Notes: generated from the sequence alone by a model not told the origin. A DNA stretch of 35,392 bases from Vreelandella zhuhanensis (GCF_009793355.1 NZ_WTKP01000014.1:1-35392); one strand, 5' to 3'; shown: positions 8,454 to 19,941, counted from the first letter of the stretch. Translations and numbers: made by a program.

Positions 8454-10445
8454 TTACCCGAGCAGTTCGTTGACTTGGGTGACGATATTTTCCACCGTGA
8501 AGCCGAAGTGCTTGAACAGGTCGCCGGCCGGCGCGGACTCGCCGTAGGTGGTCATGCCGATCACCCGTCCTTCCAGGCCCACATACTTGTACCAGTAGTC
8601 GGCATGTCCAGCCTCGATGGCGATTCGCTTGGTCACGCTTGGTGGCAGTACGCTTTCGCGGTAATCGGCACTCTGTCCGTTGAAGCGATAGGCGGACGGC
8701 ATGGAGACCACGCGTACCGCCTTGCCCTGGGTTTCCAGCTCGGCGGCGGCCTCCATGGCCAGGGAAACTTCCGAACCGGTAGCGATCAGTATCAGCGCTG
8801 GCGTGCCGTTACTGTCTTTCAGCACATAAGCCCCGCGCTGGATATTGGCCAACTGCTCCTTGGTACGCGCCTGGTGCGGGAGGTTCTGACGCGAAAGCAC
8901 CAGAGCGGTAGGACCCGAATGACGCTTGATTGCGGCATCCCAGGAGGCGGCGGTTTCCACCGCATCGCAAGGCCGCCATGTGCACAGATTCGGCGTAGTG
9001 CGTAGGCTGGTCAGCTGTTCGACAGGCTGATGCGTCGGGCCGTCTTCGCCCAGACCAATAGAGTCATGGGTGAAGACGTAGATTACCTGCTGGCCCATCA
9101 AGGCCGCCATGCGCAGGGAGTTGCGCATGTATTCCATGAAGATCAGGAAGGTGGCGCCGTAAGGCACGAAACCGCCGTGCAGGGCGATACCGTTCATGAT
9201 CGCTCCCATGCCGAATTCACGTACCCCGTAATGCAGGTAGTTGCCGCCGGCATCCTGGGGGGTAATCGCCTTGGCGCCGTCCCAGAAGGTCAAGTTGGAA
9301 GGGGCGAGGTCGGCACTGCCGCCGAGCAGTTCGGGCATTTGTGGTCCCAGGGCGTTGAGTGTCGCGAAGGAGGCCTTGCGCGAGGCAATGCTTTCGCCTT
9401 TTTCCTGCGCCTTTTCGATCAGTGCTTCGCTGGTGATCTCCGCCGGCAGCTGGCGCTTCAGGCGGCGCTTGAGCTCCCGGGCTTGTTCAGGAAACGCTTC
9501 GCTGTAGCGCTCGAAGCGTGATTTCCACTCGTCCTGGCGGGCCTTGCCTTCCCTGCGAGCGTCCCAGCCGGAATAGACAGGCTCGGGAATATGAAACGGC
9601 GCATGGGGCCAGTCGAGCTCCTTGCGCGCGGCGGCGACTTCATCCTCGCCCAGCGGTGCGCCGTGGGCATCTTCCTTGCCCTGTTTGTTGGGGGCACCGA
9701 AACCGATCACGGTCTTGCAGATAATCAGGCTGGGCTTGTCATCATGGCTTTTGGCCAATTCGATCGCGGCCTTGATTTCGTTCGGATTATGCCCGTCGAC
9801 ATTGGACACCACATGCCAGCCGTAAGCATCGAACCGCTTGGCGGTATCATCGGTGAACCAGCCTTCGACTTCGCCGTCGATGGAAATGCCGTTGTCGTCA
9901 TAAAACACTACCAGCTTGCCCAGTTCCTGGGTGCCGGCGAGTGATGCGACTTCATGAGAGATGCCTTCCATCAAGCAGCCATCACCCACGAAGCACCAGG
10001 TGGTGTGATCGATGAGCGTATGGCCGGGGCGGTTGAACTGTGCCGCCAGCGTCTTTTCAGCCAACGCCATTCCCACTGCATTGGCCAGACCTTGGCCCAG
10101 TGGCCCGGTGGTGGTTTCGATCCCCGGGGCGTAGCCGTATTCCGGGTGGCCGGCTGTGGGCGAGTGCAATTGACGAAAGCTTTGCAGGTGCTCCAGACTC
10201 ACTTCGTAGCCGGTAAGGTGCAAAAGCGAGTAGAGCAGCATGGAACCATGCCCATTGGACAAGACGAAACGATCGCGATCGGCCCAGTTCGGATCGCTGG
10301 GATTATGCTTGAGGTAATCATTCCACAGCACCTCGGCAATATCCGCCATGCCCATGGGGGCACCAGGATGGCCGGATTTGGCCTTCTGGACGGCATCCAT
10401 GGACAGAGCGCGAATGGCATTGGCCAGTTCGAAACGGGATGGCAT
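8454..10445 (-). CDS. tkt: transketolase
   Basis: The 663-residue thiamine diphosphate enzyme transfers two-carbon units between pentose, hexose and erythrose phosphates. It has the same length as E. coli TktA. Family features are the [16 protein letters not shown] segment near the N-terminus, the TPP/Mg motif [12 protein letters not shown] continuing to the NGISIDG segment, and a pyrimidine-domain stretch containing [12 protein letters not shown] placed the start at 10445 (MPSRFELAN), with GAGGAG 8 bases upstream. An open frame continues further upstream to 10712, but it overlaps the metK leader and start and does not look like transketolase. It is the first gene of a six-gene operon and is divergent from metK. 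Confidence 0.97.
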   Translation of the reverse strand: MPSRFELANAIRALSMDAVQKAKSGHPGAPMGMADIAEVLWNDYLKHNPSDPNWADRDRFVLSNGHGSMLLYSLLHLTGYEVSLEHLQSFRQLHSPTAGHPEYGYAPGIETTTGPLGQGLANAVGMALAEKTLAAQFNRPGHTLIDHTTWCFVGDGCLMEGISHEVASLAGTQELGKLVVFYDDNGISIDGEVEGWFTDDTAKRFDAYGWHVVSNVDGHNPNEIKAAIELAKSHDDKPSLIICKTVIGFGAPNKQGKEDAHGAPLGEDEVAAARKELDWPHAPFHIPEPVYSGWDARREGKARQDEWKSRFERYSEAFPEQARELKRRLKRQLPAEITSEALIEKAQEKGESIASRKASFATLNALGPQMPELLGGSADLAPSNLTFWDGAKAITPQDAGGNYLHYGVREFGMGAIMNGIALHGGFVPYGATFLIFMEYMRNSLRMAALMGQQVIYVFTHDSIGLGEDGPTHQPVEQLTSLRTTPNLCTWRPCDAVETAASWDAAIKRHSGPTALVLSRQNLPHQARTKEQLANIQRGAYVLKDSNGTPALILIATGSEVSLAMEAAAELETQGKAVRVVSMPSAYRFNGQSADYRESVLPPSVTKRIAIEAGHADYWYKYVGLEGRVIGMTTYGESAPAGDLFKHFGFTVENIVTQVNELLG

Positions 10446-10482
10446 GGGGTGCTCCTCGCCTGAAGTCGAAATTAAAGGCGCT

Positions 10483-10511
10483 ATTGTCGCCGACTTGTGG
10501 AGCGGCGGCAA
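10483..10511 (-). promoter_or_regulatory. putative sigma-70 promoter of the tkt operon
   Basis: On the minus strand a TTGCCG hexamer (10506-10511) is followed after 17 bases by GACAAT (10483-10488), each with four of six consensus positions. It lies about 40 bases before the tkt ATG. The remaining divergent region up to metK at 10657 shows no better match. This is a visual assignment only. Confidence 0.4.
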
Positions 10512-10656
10512 ATTCTGGGAAGCCGGGGCTACAGCGTGTAGACTCTGCCTCCCGAAGCGGTGGGTGCCGCCTTCCTTTGCAGGCAGGCCTGTTCTGCCAT
10601 GATTTCCTGCTGGTGCTGCGCTAATTGCAGCCGAGATACAGAGGGTCGAGAGCGCG

Positions 10657-11877
10657 ATGAGCGAATATTCCCTGTTTACGTCCGAGTCCGTCTCCGAAGG
10701 CCATCCGGACAAGATCGCCGATCAGATTTCCGATGCGGTGCTGGATGCCATCATTGCCCGTGATAAACAGGCGCGCGTGGCATGCGAAACCTTGGTAAAG
10801 ACCGGTGTGGCCATTATTGCCGGTGAAATCACCACCACGGCCTGGGTGGATCTGGAGGCGTTGGTGCGAGAGGTGATCACCGATATTGGTTATACCTCCT
10901 CGGATGTCGGCTTCGATGGCGTTACCTGCGGAGTGATCAATTTGATCGGCAAGCAGAGCGTGGAGATCGCCCAGGGCGTGGATCGCACCAAGCCGGAAGA
11001 TCAGGGCGCGGGCGACCAAGGTTTGATGTTCGGCTATGCCAGCAACGAAACCGAGACATTAATGCCGGCACCGATCCACTATGCCCATCGGTTGGTCGAG
11101 CGCCAGGCAGAACTGCGTAAGCACGGCATGCTGCCGTGGTTGCGTCCAGATGCCAAGAGCCAGGTCACCTTCCGCTACAACGGCGAAGGCCAGCCGTGCG
11201 GCGTCGATGCGGTGGTACTTTCCACGCAGCATGATCCTGACATCGAACAGGAAGACCTGCGTAAGATGGTCAAGCGTGAAATCATCGAGCATGTGTTACC
11301 GGCAGAGTGGCTCGATGAAAAGACCCAATATCACATCAACCCCACCGGCAAGTTCGTGATAGGGGGCCCGGTGGGCGATTGCGGCTTGACCGGGCGCAAG
11401 ATCATCGTCGACACCTACGGTGGCATGGCGCGCCACGGCGGCGGGGCTTTTTCGGGCAAGGATCCGTCCAAGGTCGATCGCAGCGCAGCTTACGCCGGGC
11501 GCTATGTGGCAAAGAATATCGTCGCCGCAGGCCTTGCCGACAAATGCGAAATTCAGGTGGCCTATGCCATTGGCGTGGCGGAACCGACCTCGGTGGCTAT
11601 CGACACCTTTGGGACCGGCAAGATCGAGGAGGCCAAGATCGTCGAGCTGGTGCGTGAGTATTTCGATCTGCGCCCCTTCGCGATTACCAAAATGTTGGAT
11701 CTGCTGCATCCGATGTACCGTCTGACCTCGGTTTACGGCCATTTCGGTCGCGAGCCATTCGAATCCAGCTATGCCTGGATTGATGATCAAGGCAGGCAGC
11801 AAATCGAAACCTTTACCGCCTTTCCTTGGGAAAAAACCGACAAGGCTGATGCTCTGCGCCAAGCAGCGGGTTTGTAA
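10657..11877 (+). CDS. metK: S-adenosylmethionine synthase
   Basis: The 406-residue cytoplasmic enzyme makes S-adenosylmethionine from methionine and ATP. Motifs are the ATP/Mg-binding GHPDKIAD at 15-22, the signature [12 protein letters not shown] at 117-128, and the phosphate-binding [19 protein letters not shown] in the last third. The ATG at 10657 follows GAGAGCGCG with a GGGTCGAGAG purine stretch. The gene is divergent from tkt, as in pseudomonads, with a 211-base shared leader. I see no recognisable SAM riboswitch. A strong terminator lies about 60 bases downstream. metF, which supplies methyl groups for methionine, lies nearby. Confidence 0.97.
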   Translation: MSEYSLFTSESVSEGHPDKIADQISDAVLDAIIARDKQARVACETLVKTGVAIIAGEITTTAWVDLEALVREVITDIGYTSSDVGFDGVTCGVINLIGKQSVEIAQGVDRTKPEDQGAGDQGLMFGYASNETETLMPAPIHYAHRLVERQAELRKHGMLPWLRPDAKSQVTFRYNGEGQPCGVDAVVLSTQHDPDIEQEDLRKMVKREIIEHVLPAEWLDEKTQYHINPTGKFVIGGPVGDCGLTGRKIIVDTYGGMARHGGGAFSGKDPSKVDRSAAYAGRYVAKNIVAAGLADKCEIQVAYAIGVAEPTSVAIDTFGTGKIEEAKIVELVREYFDLRPFAITKMLDLLHPMYRLTSVYGHFGREPFESSYAWIDDQGRQQIETFTAFPWEKTDKADALRQAAGL

Positions 11878-11879
11878 CC

Positions 11880-11933
11880 GTTGTAAGACATTGACCGTAT
11901 CGGTTGTAAGCTATCGACCTTAAGGGTTGTAAG
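11880..11933 (+). repeat. degenerate 23-base tandem repeat after metK
   Basis: The octamer GTTGTAAG occurs at 11880, 11903 and 11926, spaced by exactly 23 bases. The first two units agree at about 17 of 23 positions; the third merges into the metK terminator. The stop codon of metK sits in a similar TTTGTAA just upstream. No function is evident. Confidence 0.7.
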
Positions 11934-11968
11934 AAAACGCCCCCACGGCTTTGCCGGGGGGCGTTTTT
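11934..11968 (+). terminator. Rho-independent terminator after metK
   Basis: The arms CGCCCCC-A-CGG (11938-11948) and CCGGGGGGCG (11954-11963) leave one bulged A and a 5-base loop, followed by TTTTT. It is nearly identical to the rRNA operon terminator at 95-137. Confidence 0.9.
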
Positions 11969-11991
11969 CATGGCTGACTTGGTTAGGCTGA

Positions 11992-14688
<2,697 letters not shown>

Positions 14689-14827
14689 CTGGGTTCCTCA
14701 AGTACAGAAAAGAACATGAATCAAATTGAAGTTTCGGCCGGAAATCTTTCATTGGCTCATGGCGCCAGGACAGGCGAGAATATCGCCAATAATCGCATAT
14801 AACCTTTTAGATGATGAGGAAAAACGC

Positions 14828-15667
14828 ATGAGCAGCCAAGAGCACCCCTTGGGTATCAGCTTTGAATTCTTTCCGCCAGGTACCGACGCCGGGCGCGACA
14901 AGCTCATGCAAGTGTGTGATGTGTTGGCGAGTCGTAACCCGCGTTTTTTCTCGGTCACGTACGGCGCTGGAGGCTCGACTCAAGCACGTACCCGAGAGGT
15001 AGTACGTAACATAGGCCGCAGCGGAATTACCACGGCGCCCCACCTTTCATGTATCGGCAGTGACAAGGGTGAGTTGCGCGAGTTACTGGCGCAGTATCGA
15101 GAAGAAGGCATCAACAGCTTGGTGGCGCTACGCGGTGACATGCCTTCGGGTATGGGCAGCATCGGCGAGCTGCGCTATGCCAACGAACTGGTCAAATTCA
15201 TTCGCGAGGAAACCGGCGATCATTTCGAGATTGCCGTGGCCGCTTACCCGGAGTCGCACCCCCAGGCACCCAGCTTCGACAAGGATGTGGAAAACTTTGC
15301 GCGTAAGATGAAAGCGGGAGCGAACCTGGCGATTACCCAATACTTCTTTACCGCTGACGCTTATTTCCACTTCGTCGACAAGGCGCGTGCCTTGGGCGTG
15401 GAACAGCCTATCGTGCCGGGTATCATGCCGATTACCAATTATACCAAGCTGGCGCGCTTTTCCGATGCTTGTGGGGCGGAAATACCCCGTTGGATTCGTA
15501 AGCAACTCGAAGCCTACGGCGATGACAGCGAGGCAATTGGTGATTTCGGCACGGATGTGATTTCACGCCTATGCCAGCGCCTGCTGGATGGCGGCGCTCC
15601 GGGATTGCATTTCTATACCCTGAATCAATCCAAAGCGCCGCTGCGCGTGCTCGATAATTTGCGATAA
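14828..15667 (+). CDS. metF: 5,10-methylenetetrahydrofolate reductase
   Basis: The 279-residue flavoprotein reduces methylene-THF to methyl-THF, the methyl donor for methionine synthesis. Family features are ISFEFFPP with the catalytic glutamate E13, VTYGAGGS, and ALRGDMP in the folate-binding region; NLAITQYFF and GIMPITNY complete the TIM barrel. The ATG at 14828 is supported by GAGGA 7 bases upstream; a further in-frame ATG at 14726 would add a non-homologous 34-residue leader. The 139-base gap to the divergent AEC gene contains a TATAAC at 14798-14803 as a possible -10, but no convincing -35. Confidence 0.95.
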   Translation: MSSQEHPLGISFEFFPPGTDAGRDKLMQVCDVLASRNPRFFSVTYGAGGSTQARTREVVRNIGRSGITTAPHLSCIGSDKGELRELLAQYREEGINSLVALRGDMPSGMGSIGELRYANELVKFIREETGDHFEIAVAAYPESHPQAPSFDKDVENFARKMKAGANLAITQYFFTADAYFHFVDKARALGVEQPIVPGIMPITNYTKLARFSDACGAEIPRWIRKQLEAYGDDSEAIGDFGTDVISRLCQRLLDGGAPGLHFYTLNQSKAPLRVLDNLR

Positions 15668-15712
15668 ACCGAAAGATGAGAGCTTGAATAAGCGAGTTGG
15701 CGGCCTTTCGGT
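15668..15712 (+). other. stem-loop downstream of metF
   Basis: Eight-base perfect arms ACCGAAAG (15668-15675) and CTTTCGGT (15705-15712) enclose a smaller hairpin GCTT-GAAT-AAGC (15682-15693). No T run follows, so it is not a standard terminator. It may stabilise the metF 3' end or separate it from sodC. Confidence 0.45.
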
Positions 15713-15768
15713 CAAGCGTCTAGCCTGAGTTCTGTAGGTTCATGCAAACCGAATGAAGGAGCTGCACG

Positions 15769-16317
15769 ATGCGTCATTTAATTCTCTCGGGAGTTGCCGT
15801 CTCACTGCTGTTTGTCGGTGCGACAACCCATGCTCAAGAACAGGAACAGCACGACGTCGAGATGCATTGGGTCAGTAAAGATGGCATGGAGACATCGATT
15901 GGCACCGTCACTCTGGAAGAGAGAAAAGACGGACTACTTTTGACGCCCGACCTTTCGGGCATGATACCCGGCGTCTACGGCTTTCACGTTCACCAAAATG
16001 CCAGCTGTGAACCGAGCAAAAATGATGCTGGAGACATGGTCGCGGCGGGCCAGGCCGGTGGCCATTATGACCCCGAGAATACCGGCAGCCATGAAGGGCC
16101 TTATGGTGAGGGGCACCGTGGTGATCTCCCGGTACTTACCGTCAACGAGGAGGGCGAGGCCATGCATCCGGTATTGGCGCCACGGCTTAGCCTCGATGAC
16201 ATGCAGGGACGCAGCCTAGTGATTCATGCACAGGGCGATACTTATTCCAATGAACCCAAGGATGGCGGCGGTGGCCCGCGCAAGGCCTGTGGTGTGGTCG
16301 AGCTTTCCGGTAGTTAA
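15769..16317 (+). CDS. sodC: periplasmic Cu/Zn superoxide dismutase
   Basis: The 182-residue precursor starts with a signal peptide (hydrophobic run 4-17, cleavage probably after THA at 22). The mature enzyme dismutates superoxide in the periplasm. Metal ligands are visible: the HVH pair H73 and H75, H99 in GGHYDP, H108, H116 and D119 in GHRGDLP, and H153 in VIHAQGD. C80 and C174 form the usual disulfide in the family. The ATG at 15769 has AAGGAG 7 bases upstream. The gene is 101 bases after metF and is followed by a strong hairpin. Whether it has its own promoter is not clear. Confidence 0.96.
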   Translation: MRHLILSGVAVSLLFVGATTHAQEQEQHDVEMHWVSKDGMETSIGTVTLEERKDGLLLTPDLSGMIPGVYGFHVHQNASCEPSKNDAGDMVAAGQAGGHYDPENTGSHEGPYGEGHRGDLPVLTVNEEGEAMHPVLAPRLSLDDMQGRSLVIHAQGDTYSNEPKDGGGGPRKACGVVELSGS

Positions 16318-16320
16318 CAA

Positions 16321-16355
16321 AAAAACCACCGACATGGACAATGTCGGTGGTTTTT
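16321..16355. terminator. bidirectional terminator between sodC and the TRAP permease gene
   Basis: This is a perfect 15-base inverted repeat (16321-16335 and 16341-16355, core CCACCGACAT) with a 5-base loop GGACA. The A run on one side and T run on the other let it stop transcription from sodC on the plus strand and from the TRAP operon on the minus strand. Confidence 0.93.
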
Positions 16356-16394
16356 ATTGTGCGTGAAACATTGCGCCTATAACGCAAGCTGGCT

Positions 16395-18587
16395 TCAGGT
16401 GGTGGGCTTCACGCTAGCATGATTGCCATGCGCCTTACGCTGCATCAAGAATAGAGCCGCTCCGATCACCAGCCCTGCAATGTCGGTATAGACGCCCCCA
16501 TAGATCATGAAGATGGCGCCTATCAGCATGATCACCCGCTGCCAGACCTTGACCGGACCGAAGAACCAGGCCTGCACCATGCCCGCGAGCAGTACGATAC
16601 CCAGGGTGGCGGTGACACCCACGCGCAGGATCTGCATCCAGCTACCCTCCATCAGCATGGCCGGGCTGTAGTAGAACATGAACGGCACGATAAAGGCGGC
16701 CAAGCCGATCTTGAATGAGGTGATCGACGTCTGCATGGCGTTGGCACCGGATATCCCCGCTGCCGCATACGAGGCCAAGGCCACGGGGGGCGTGATCGCC
16801 GAGACCACGGCGAAGTAAAACACGAAGAAGTGTGCCACCAGCGGTTGAATGCCAATGTTGATCAACCCAGGCGCCACCACTGAAGCGGCGACCGCATAAG
16901 CGGCGGTGGTGGGCATGCCCATGCCCAGCAAGATACTGATGCACATGGCGAACACCAGCGCCAGCAGCTGGCTGACCCCGGCCAGGCCGAGCAGCAGCGA
17001 AGAAAAGCGAGCCCCCACCCCGGTCAGGGAGATAACCCCCACGATCAAGCCGGCGCAGGCACAGACGGCGATGATCTGAATCGCCATGGTGCCGGCCAGT
17101 TGCAAGGCAGTGAGAATGGAGCGTATGCCCATCTTGTTAGGCGAAAACCAACTGACTACAGCGGCCGACGCAGTGGCCAGGGTACCGGCACGAATCACCG
17201 AATAACCCATGAACAACGCAAAAATCAGAATGATGATCGGCGTAAACAGGTAGACCTGCTTCACCAGTTTCGAGAACAGCGGAATCTCATCCTTGCGCAT
17301 GCCGCGCATGCCTTTACGCGCAGCTTCGAAATCCACCATGAAGTAGACCGAGGCAAAATAAAGGATGGCTGGAATCACCGCCGCCAAGGCAATTTCGGTA
17401 TAGGGAATACCGGTGATCTCCGCCATGATAAAGGCGCCTGCCCCCATGATCGGCGGCATGATCTGGCCGCCAGTGGACGCCGCAGCTTCGATGGCGCCGG
17501 CACTGCGCGCGGGATACCCCACTTTTTTCATCAACGGAATGGTCAGCGAGCCGGTGGATACCACGTTACCGGCGCTGGTGCCGTTGATCATGCCCATCAG
17601 GCCGGATGCAAAGATCGAGACCTTGGCCGGGCCGCCACGTGCACGACCGGCAGTGGCGAAGGCAAAGTTGACGAAGTAATCGCCCACCTTGGACGCTTGC
17701 AGAAACGCAGCGAAGATGATGAACAGAATAATGTACGTCGATGAGACCGCCGTGGTCGGGCCGAGGATGCCCGCATCGGTATAGACCTGGCTGAAGAAGC
17801 GGTTCATTGACAGTCCGGGATAGCCGAGAAAACCGGGCAGGTAGGGGCCGGCAAACACATAAAGCAGAAAGATTGCCGAAATGACCACCAGTGCCAGCCC
17901 CGTGACGCGTCGTGTCAGTTCAAGAATCAGCAGAGAGCCGGCAATCGCCGCCCAAGTAATGCCGGGAGGAGCAAAGGAAGTGCCGGTCGACATCCGGATG
18001 TCGGTGTTATAAGCCACCAATAAATAACCGGAACTCGCCAATGCACAGACCATCAACACCAGGTCGGCGGGGGTGAAACGGTGGCGAGCTTGGCGATAGA
18101 ACCAGGAAATCCCGATGCTCGCCACAGTGGCGGCTATCAAGGGGAAACCGAAATGCCAGGTTTCCACCTGCGGGTCGATACGCAGGGCACCGCCGCTCAG
18201 GGTTTGCTGCATGAAAAATACCTGAATCAGCGAATAGATCGCTGGAATCAGCAGCGCATAGCTCACCCAGCCTAACCAAGGCGCGGAAGCGCGATGCTCC
18301 TGATCGGCAAAACGGGCACCGGCATACAGCCCGTAACCCAAGATCAATGCCCCGGCAATATGCACGATACGAAACGACCAGGTTTCCATCGGATAGACAT
18401 TGAGTGAAATTAGATGAAAGCTGGAATAAGCAATCGCTAACCCTGCAAACAGAAGCCACTGCCAGCCGGCAAAAACGCGGCGATTGGACTCCACCATATC
18501 TTCATCGACACCAGAGGCGATAGTGTCAGGTGGCATCGGGGCGTCATCCTTGAAGCCGGTAGGATCTTGGTCTGGTTTGTGACTCAT
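16395..18587 (-). CDS. TRAP transporter fused permease, TAXI type (DctQM-like)
   Basis: The 730-residue inner membrane protein joins the small 4-helix and large 12-helix TRAP permease subunits in one chain, as is typical for TAXI-type TRAP systems. About 16 or more hydrophobic segments are visible. Characteristic stretches of the large subunit are NGTSAGNVVSTGSLTIPLM, EAAASTGGQIMPPIMGAGAF and GMGMPTTAAYAVAASV. It works with the periplasmic TAXI receptor encoded just upstream to take up an organic acid with sodium. The start at 18587 has GAGGGTGA upstream; a longer frame to 18677 would be translated from inside the attenuator hairpin and is rejected. The substrate is unknown; TAXI members are linked to glutamate, 2-oxoglutarate, malate or other carboxylates. 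Confidence 0.92.
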   Translation of the reverse strand: MSHKPDQDPTGFKDDAPMPPDTIASGVDEDMVESNRRVFAGWQWLLFAGLAIAYSSFHLISLNVYPMETWSFRIVHIAGALILGYGLYAGARFADQEHRASAPWLGWVSYALLIPAIYSLIQVFFMQQTLSGGALRIDPQVETWHFGFPLIAATVASIGISWFYRQARHRFTPADLVLMVCALASSGYLLVAYNTDIRMSTGTSFAPPGITWAAIAGSLLILELTRRVTGLALVVISAIFLLYVFAGPYLPGFLGYPGLSMNRFFSQVYTDAGILGPTTAVSSTYIILFIIFAAFLQASKVGDYFVNFAFATAGRARGGPAKVSIFASGLMGMINGTSAGNVVSTGSLTIPLMKKVGYPARSAGAIEAAASTGGQIMPPIMGAGAFIMAEITGIPYTEIALAAVIPAILYFASVYFMVDFEAARKGMRGMRKDEIPLFSKLVKQVYLFTPIIILIFALFMGYSVIRAGTLATASAAVVSWFSPNKMGIRSILTALQLAGTMAIQIIAVCACAGLIVGVISLTGVGARFSSLLLGLAGVSQLLALVFAMCISILLGMGMPTTAAYAVAASVVAPGLINIGIQPLVAHFFVFYFAVVSAITPPVALASYAAAGISGANAMQTSITSFKIGLAAFIVPFMFYYSPAMLMEGSWMQILRVGVTATLGIVLLAGMVQAWFFGPVKVWQRVIMLIGAIFMIYGGVYTDIAGLVIGAALFLMQRKAHGNHASVKPTT

Positions 18588-18621
18588 GGGGTCACCCTCA
18601 CAGCAAAAGCAAAAAAAAGGG

Positions 18622-18667
18622 GGCAAAAAGCGAAAGATGCCCCGTGCGGCATGGCCGGCACGGGGCA
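18622..18667 (-). terminator. attenuator-like hairpin between receptor and permease genes
   Basis: On the minus strand TGCCCCGTGC and GCACGGGGCA (18658-18667 and 18638-18647) form a perfect 10-base stem with a 10-base loop. T-rich sequence follows (CTTTCGCTTTTT). It sits in the 99-base gap after the TAXI receptor gene and probably stops part of the transcripts, giving more receptor than permease. Confidence 0.75.
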
Positions 18668-18686
18668 CCGCTAACAAAGGGAAGGC

Positions 18687-19670
18687 TTACTTGATCAGGT
18701 CAGGGTCGATTTCGTAGCCATTCTCTTCGTACCAACGAGCCGCACCCGGATGGAAAGGCAGCACTTTGTTATGCTTGATGTTTTCCGGAATGGTAGTTGC
18801 AGCACTACGGTGAATGGAGCGCATGCGGTCATTGTTTTCCATGGTGACCTTGGTCACTTCATAGATAAAGTCTTCCGGGAGGTCACAACCGGTAATGGCG
18901 AAGTTCCACATGGACACTGCACGGGCGTCTTCTTCCAGTGTTTCGTAAGTGCTGGCAGGAATGGAGAATTCCGCTACCGGGAAATTTTCGATAACGGTCT
19001 GTTGCTCTTCCTCGGTGAACTCGATGATGTTGACGTCGGTCTGCACTTCCAGCTGGCTAACAGCCGGAATCGGAATGCCGGCGGCAAAGGCGATTACGTC
19101 GAGCAGACCATCCTGTAACTGGCCGCCAAGGTCCGTCCAGCCACCGTTACGCCGATCGAACTCTACACCTAGGGTTTCCAGAATCTCGGGAAAATAGGTA
19201 TCGGAAGTGGACGCGGCTGGGCCGAAGCCGATGCGGGCGCCATCCGGAATCTCGGAAATCGAGGTAATCCCGGAGCTTTCCAGTGCGGTAATCGAGAAGG
19301 GTGTCTCATACATCGGGAACATGGCACAGACATTGTCCATTTCCAGGCCCGGTGCCAAGGGACTCTTACCGCTCACAGCATCCGCGGCGGGTCCCATGGT
19401 GGTCAGGCCGAAGGCGACATTGCCCTCATGAACCAGCGCCAGGTTCTGGGTCGGGCCACCGGTGACTTCGCCGCCGCCGGAAATACCCAGCTCGTCAGCA
19501 ATGAAGTTGGCCCAGCCGGAGCCATAAACAAAGTAGGTGCCGCCCTGGCTTGCGGTCCCTACGGTGAAGTTGTCCGGCCAATCCGAACGCTCAGCGTGCG
19601 CGGCGGTACCGGCTACCAGCAGGGCGCTACCGGCGAGCAGGGTGAAAGTCTTGGGCATCATGTTGCGCAT
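18687..19670 (-). CDS. TAXI-family TRAP transporter solute-binding protein
   Basis: The 327-residue periplasmic receptor has a signal peptide (hydrophobic 9-24, cleavage probably after AHA at 26). The mature part shows TAXI-family features: FTVGTASQGGTYFVYG at the N-terminus, then a TGGPTQNLALVHEG segment and a GFGPAASTSDTYFPEIL segment, and a C-terminal HKVLPFHPGAARWYEENG. It delivers solute to the fused permease encoded downstream. The start has only a weak ribosome binding site (GGGAA about 8 bases upstream). A sigma-54 promoter element and an untranslated-leader inverted repeat lie upstream. The ligand cannot be named from sequence. Confidence 0.92.
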   Translation of the reverse strand: MRNMMPKTFTLLAGSALLVAGTAAHAERSDWPDNFTVGTASQGGTYFVYGSGWANFIADELGISGGGEVTGGPTQNLALVHEGNVAFGLTTMGPAADAVSGKSPLAPGLEMDNVCAMFPMYETPFSITALESSGITSISEIPDGARIGFGPAASTSDTYFPEILETLGVEFDRRNGGWTDLGGQLQDGLLDVIAFAAGIPIPAVSQLEVQTDVNIIEFTEEEQQTVIENFPVAEFSIPASTYETLEEDARAVSMWNFAITGCDLPEDFIYEVTKVTMENNDRMRSIHRSAATTIPENIKHNKVLPFHPGAARWYEENGYEIDPDLIK

Positions 19671-19705
19671 GTCGATTTTCCCGTTGTTTATTGGAATATT
19701 GATTG

Positions 19706-19745
19706 ATGGCCGTTTGAGTAAGCGTCTTGGCTACCAGACGGCCAT
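19706..19745 (-). promoter_or_regulatory. inverted repeat in the TRAP operon leader
   Basis: ATGGCCGTTTG (19706-19716) and CAGACGGCCAT (19735-19745) are inverted repeats matching at 10 of 11 positions with an 18-base loop. With transcription starting near 19753, this hairpin would lie at about +8 to +47 of the mRNA. It could be a leader hairpin or a repressor operator. Confidence 0.55.
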
Positions 19746-19763
19746 GCTGACACTCTAATCAAT

Positions 19764-19779
19764 TGCAATTAGCGAACCA
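19764..19779 (-). promoter_or_regulatory. putative sigma-54 (RpoN) promoter of the TAXI-TRAP operon
   Basis: On the minus strand TGGTTCGCTAATTGCA matches the sigma-54 consensus TGGCACGNNNNTTGCW at 10 of 12 defined positions. The essential GG and GC are spaced by exactly 10 bases. It lies 94 bases upstream of the TAXI start codon and predicts a start site near 19753. No comparable sigma-70 promoter is evident in the 271-base gap. Confidence 0.65.
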
Positions 19780-19865
19780 TAAAATAAATAAATCATTAAA
19801 AACAAAAGGTTAATTCGGGAAGGTTCGACAAAGGTCGAAAAGGGAAGAGGGGAAAGTGGCTGGAT

Positions 19866-19898
19866 AACCGCACACTACTGGTTGGCTCATGTGCGGTT
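19866..19898. promoter_or_regulatory. inverted repeat at enhancer distance, possible activator site
   Basis: AACCGCACA (19866-19874) and TGTGCGGTT (19890-19898) are perfect 9-base inverted repeats with a 15-base spacer. They lie about 113-145 bases upstream of the predicted sigma-54 start. That is the usual distance for sites of sigma-54 activators such as DctD. A run of five T on the plus strand could also make it terminator-like, but no plus-strand gene ends here. Confidence 0.45.
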
Positions 19899-19941
19899 TT
19901 TCGGACACTTTGGTGATAAGCCAAGGGCGATAAGCGCAAGA

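Noticed and set aside
10512..10656. SAM riboswitch in the metK leader
   Set aside because: I could not recognise the conserved core of any SAM riboswitch class; only short GC-rich repeats around GCAGGCAGGCCTG are visible.
10446..10712. N-terminal extension of tkt
   Set aside because: It does not resemble transketolase and crosses the metK start; the ATG at 10445 has a good ribosome binding site and the family start.
18588..18677. 30-residue N-terminal extension of the TRAP permease
   Set aside because: It is encoded by the attenuator hairpin and T-rich tract, and the start at 18587 has a good ribosome binding site.
19866..19901. plus-strand terminator from the hairpin with five T
   Set aside because: No plus-strand transcript or gene ends here; position upstream of the sigma-54 element makes a binding site more likely.
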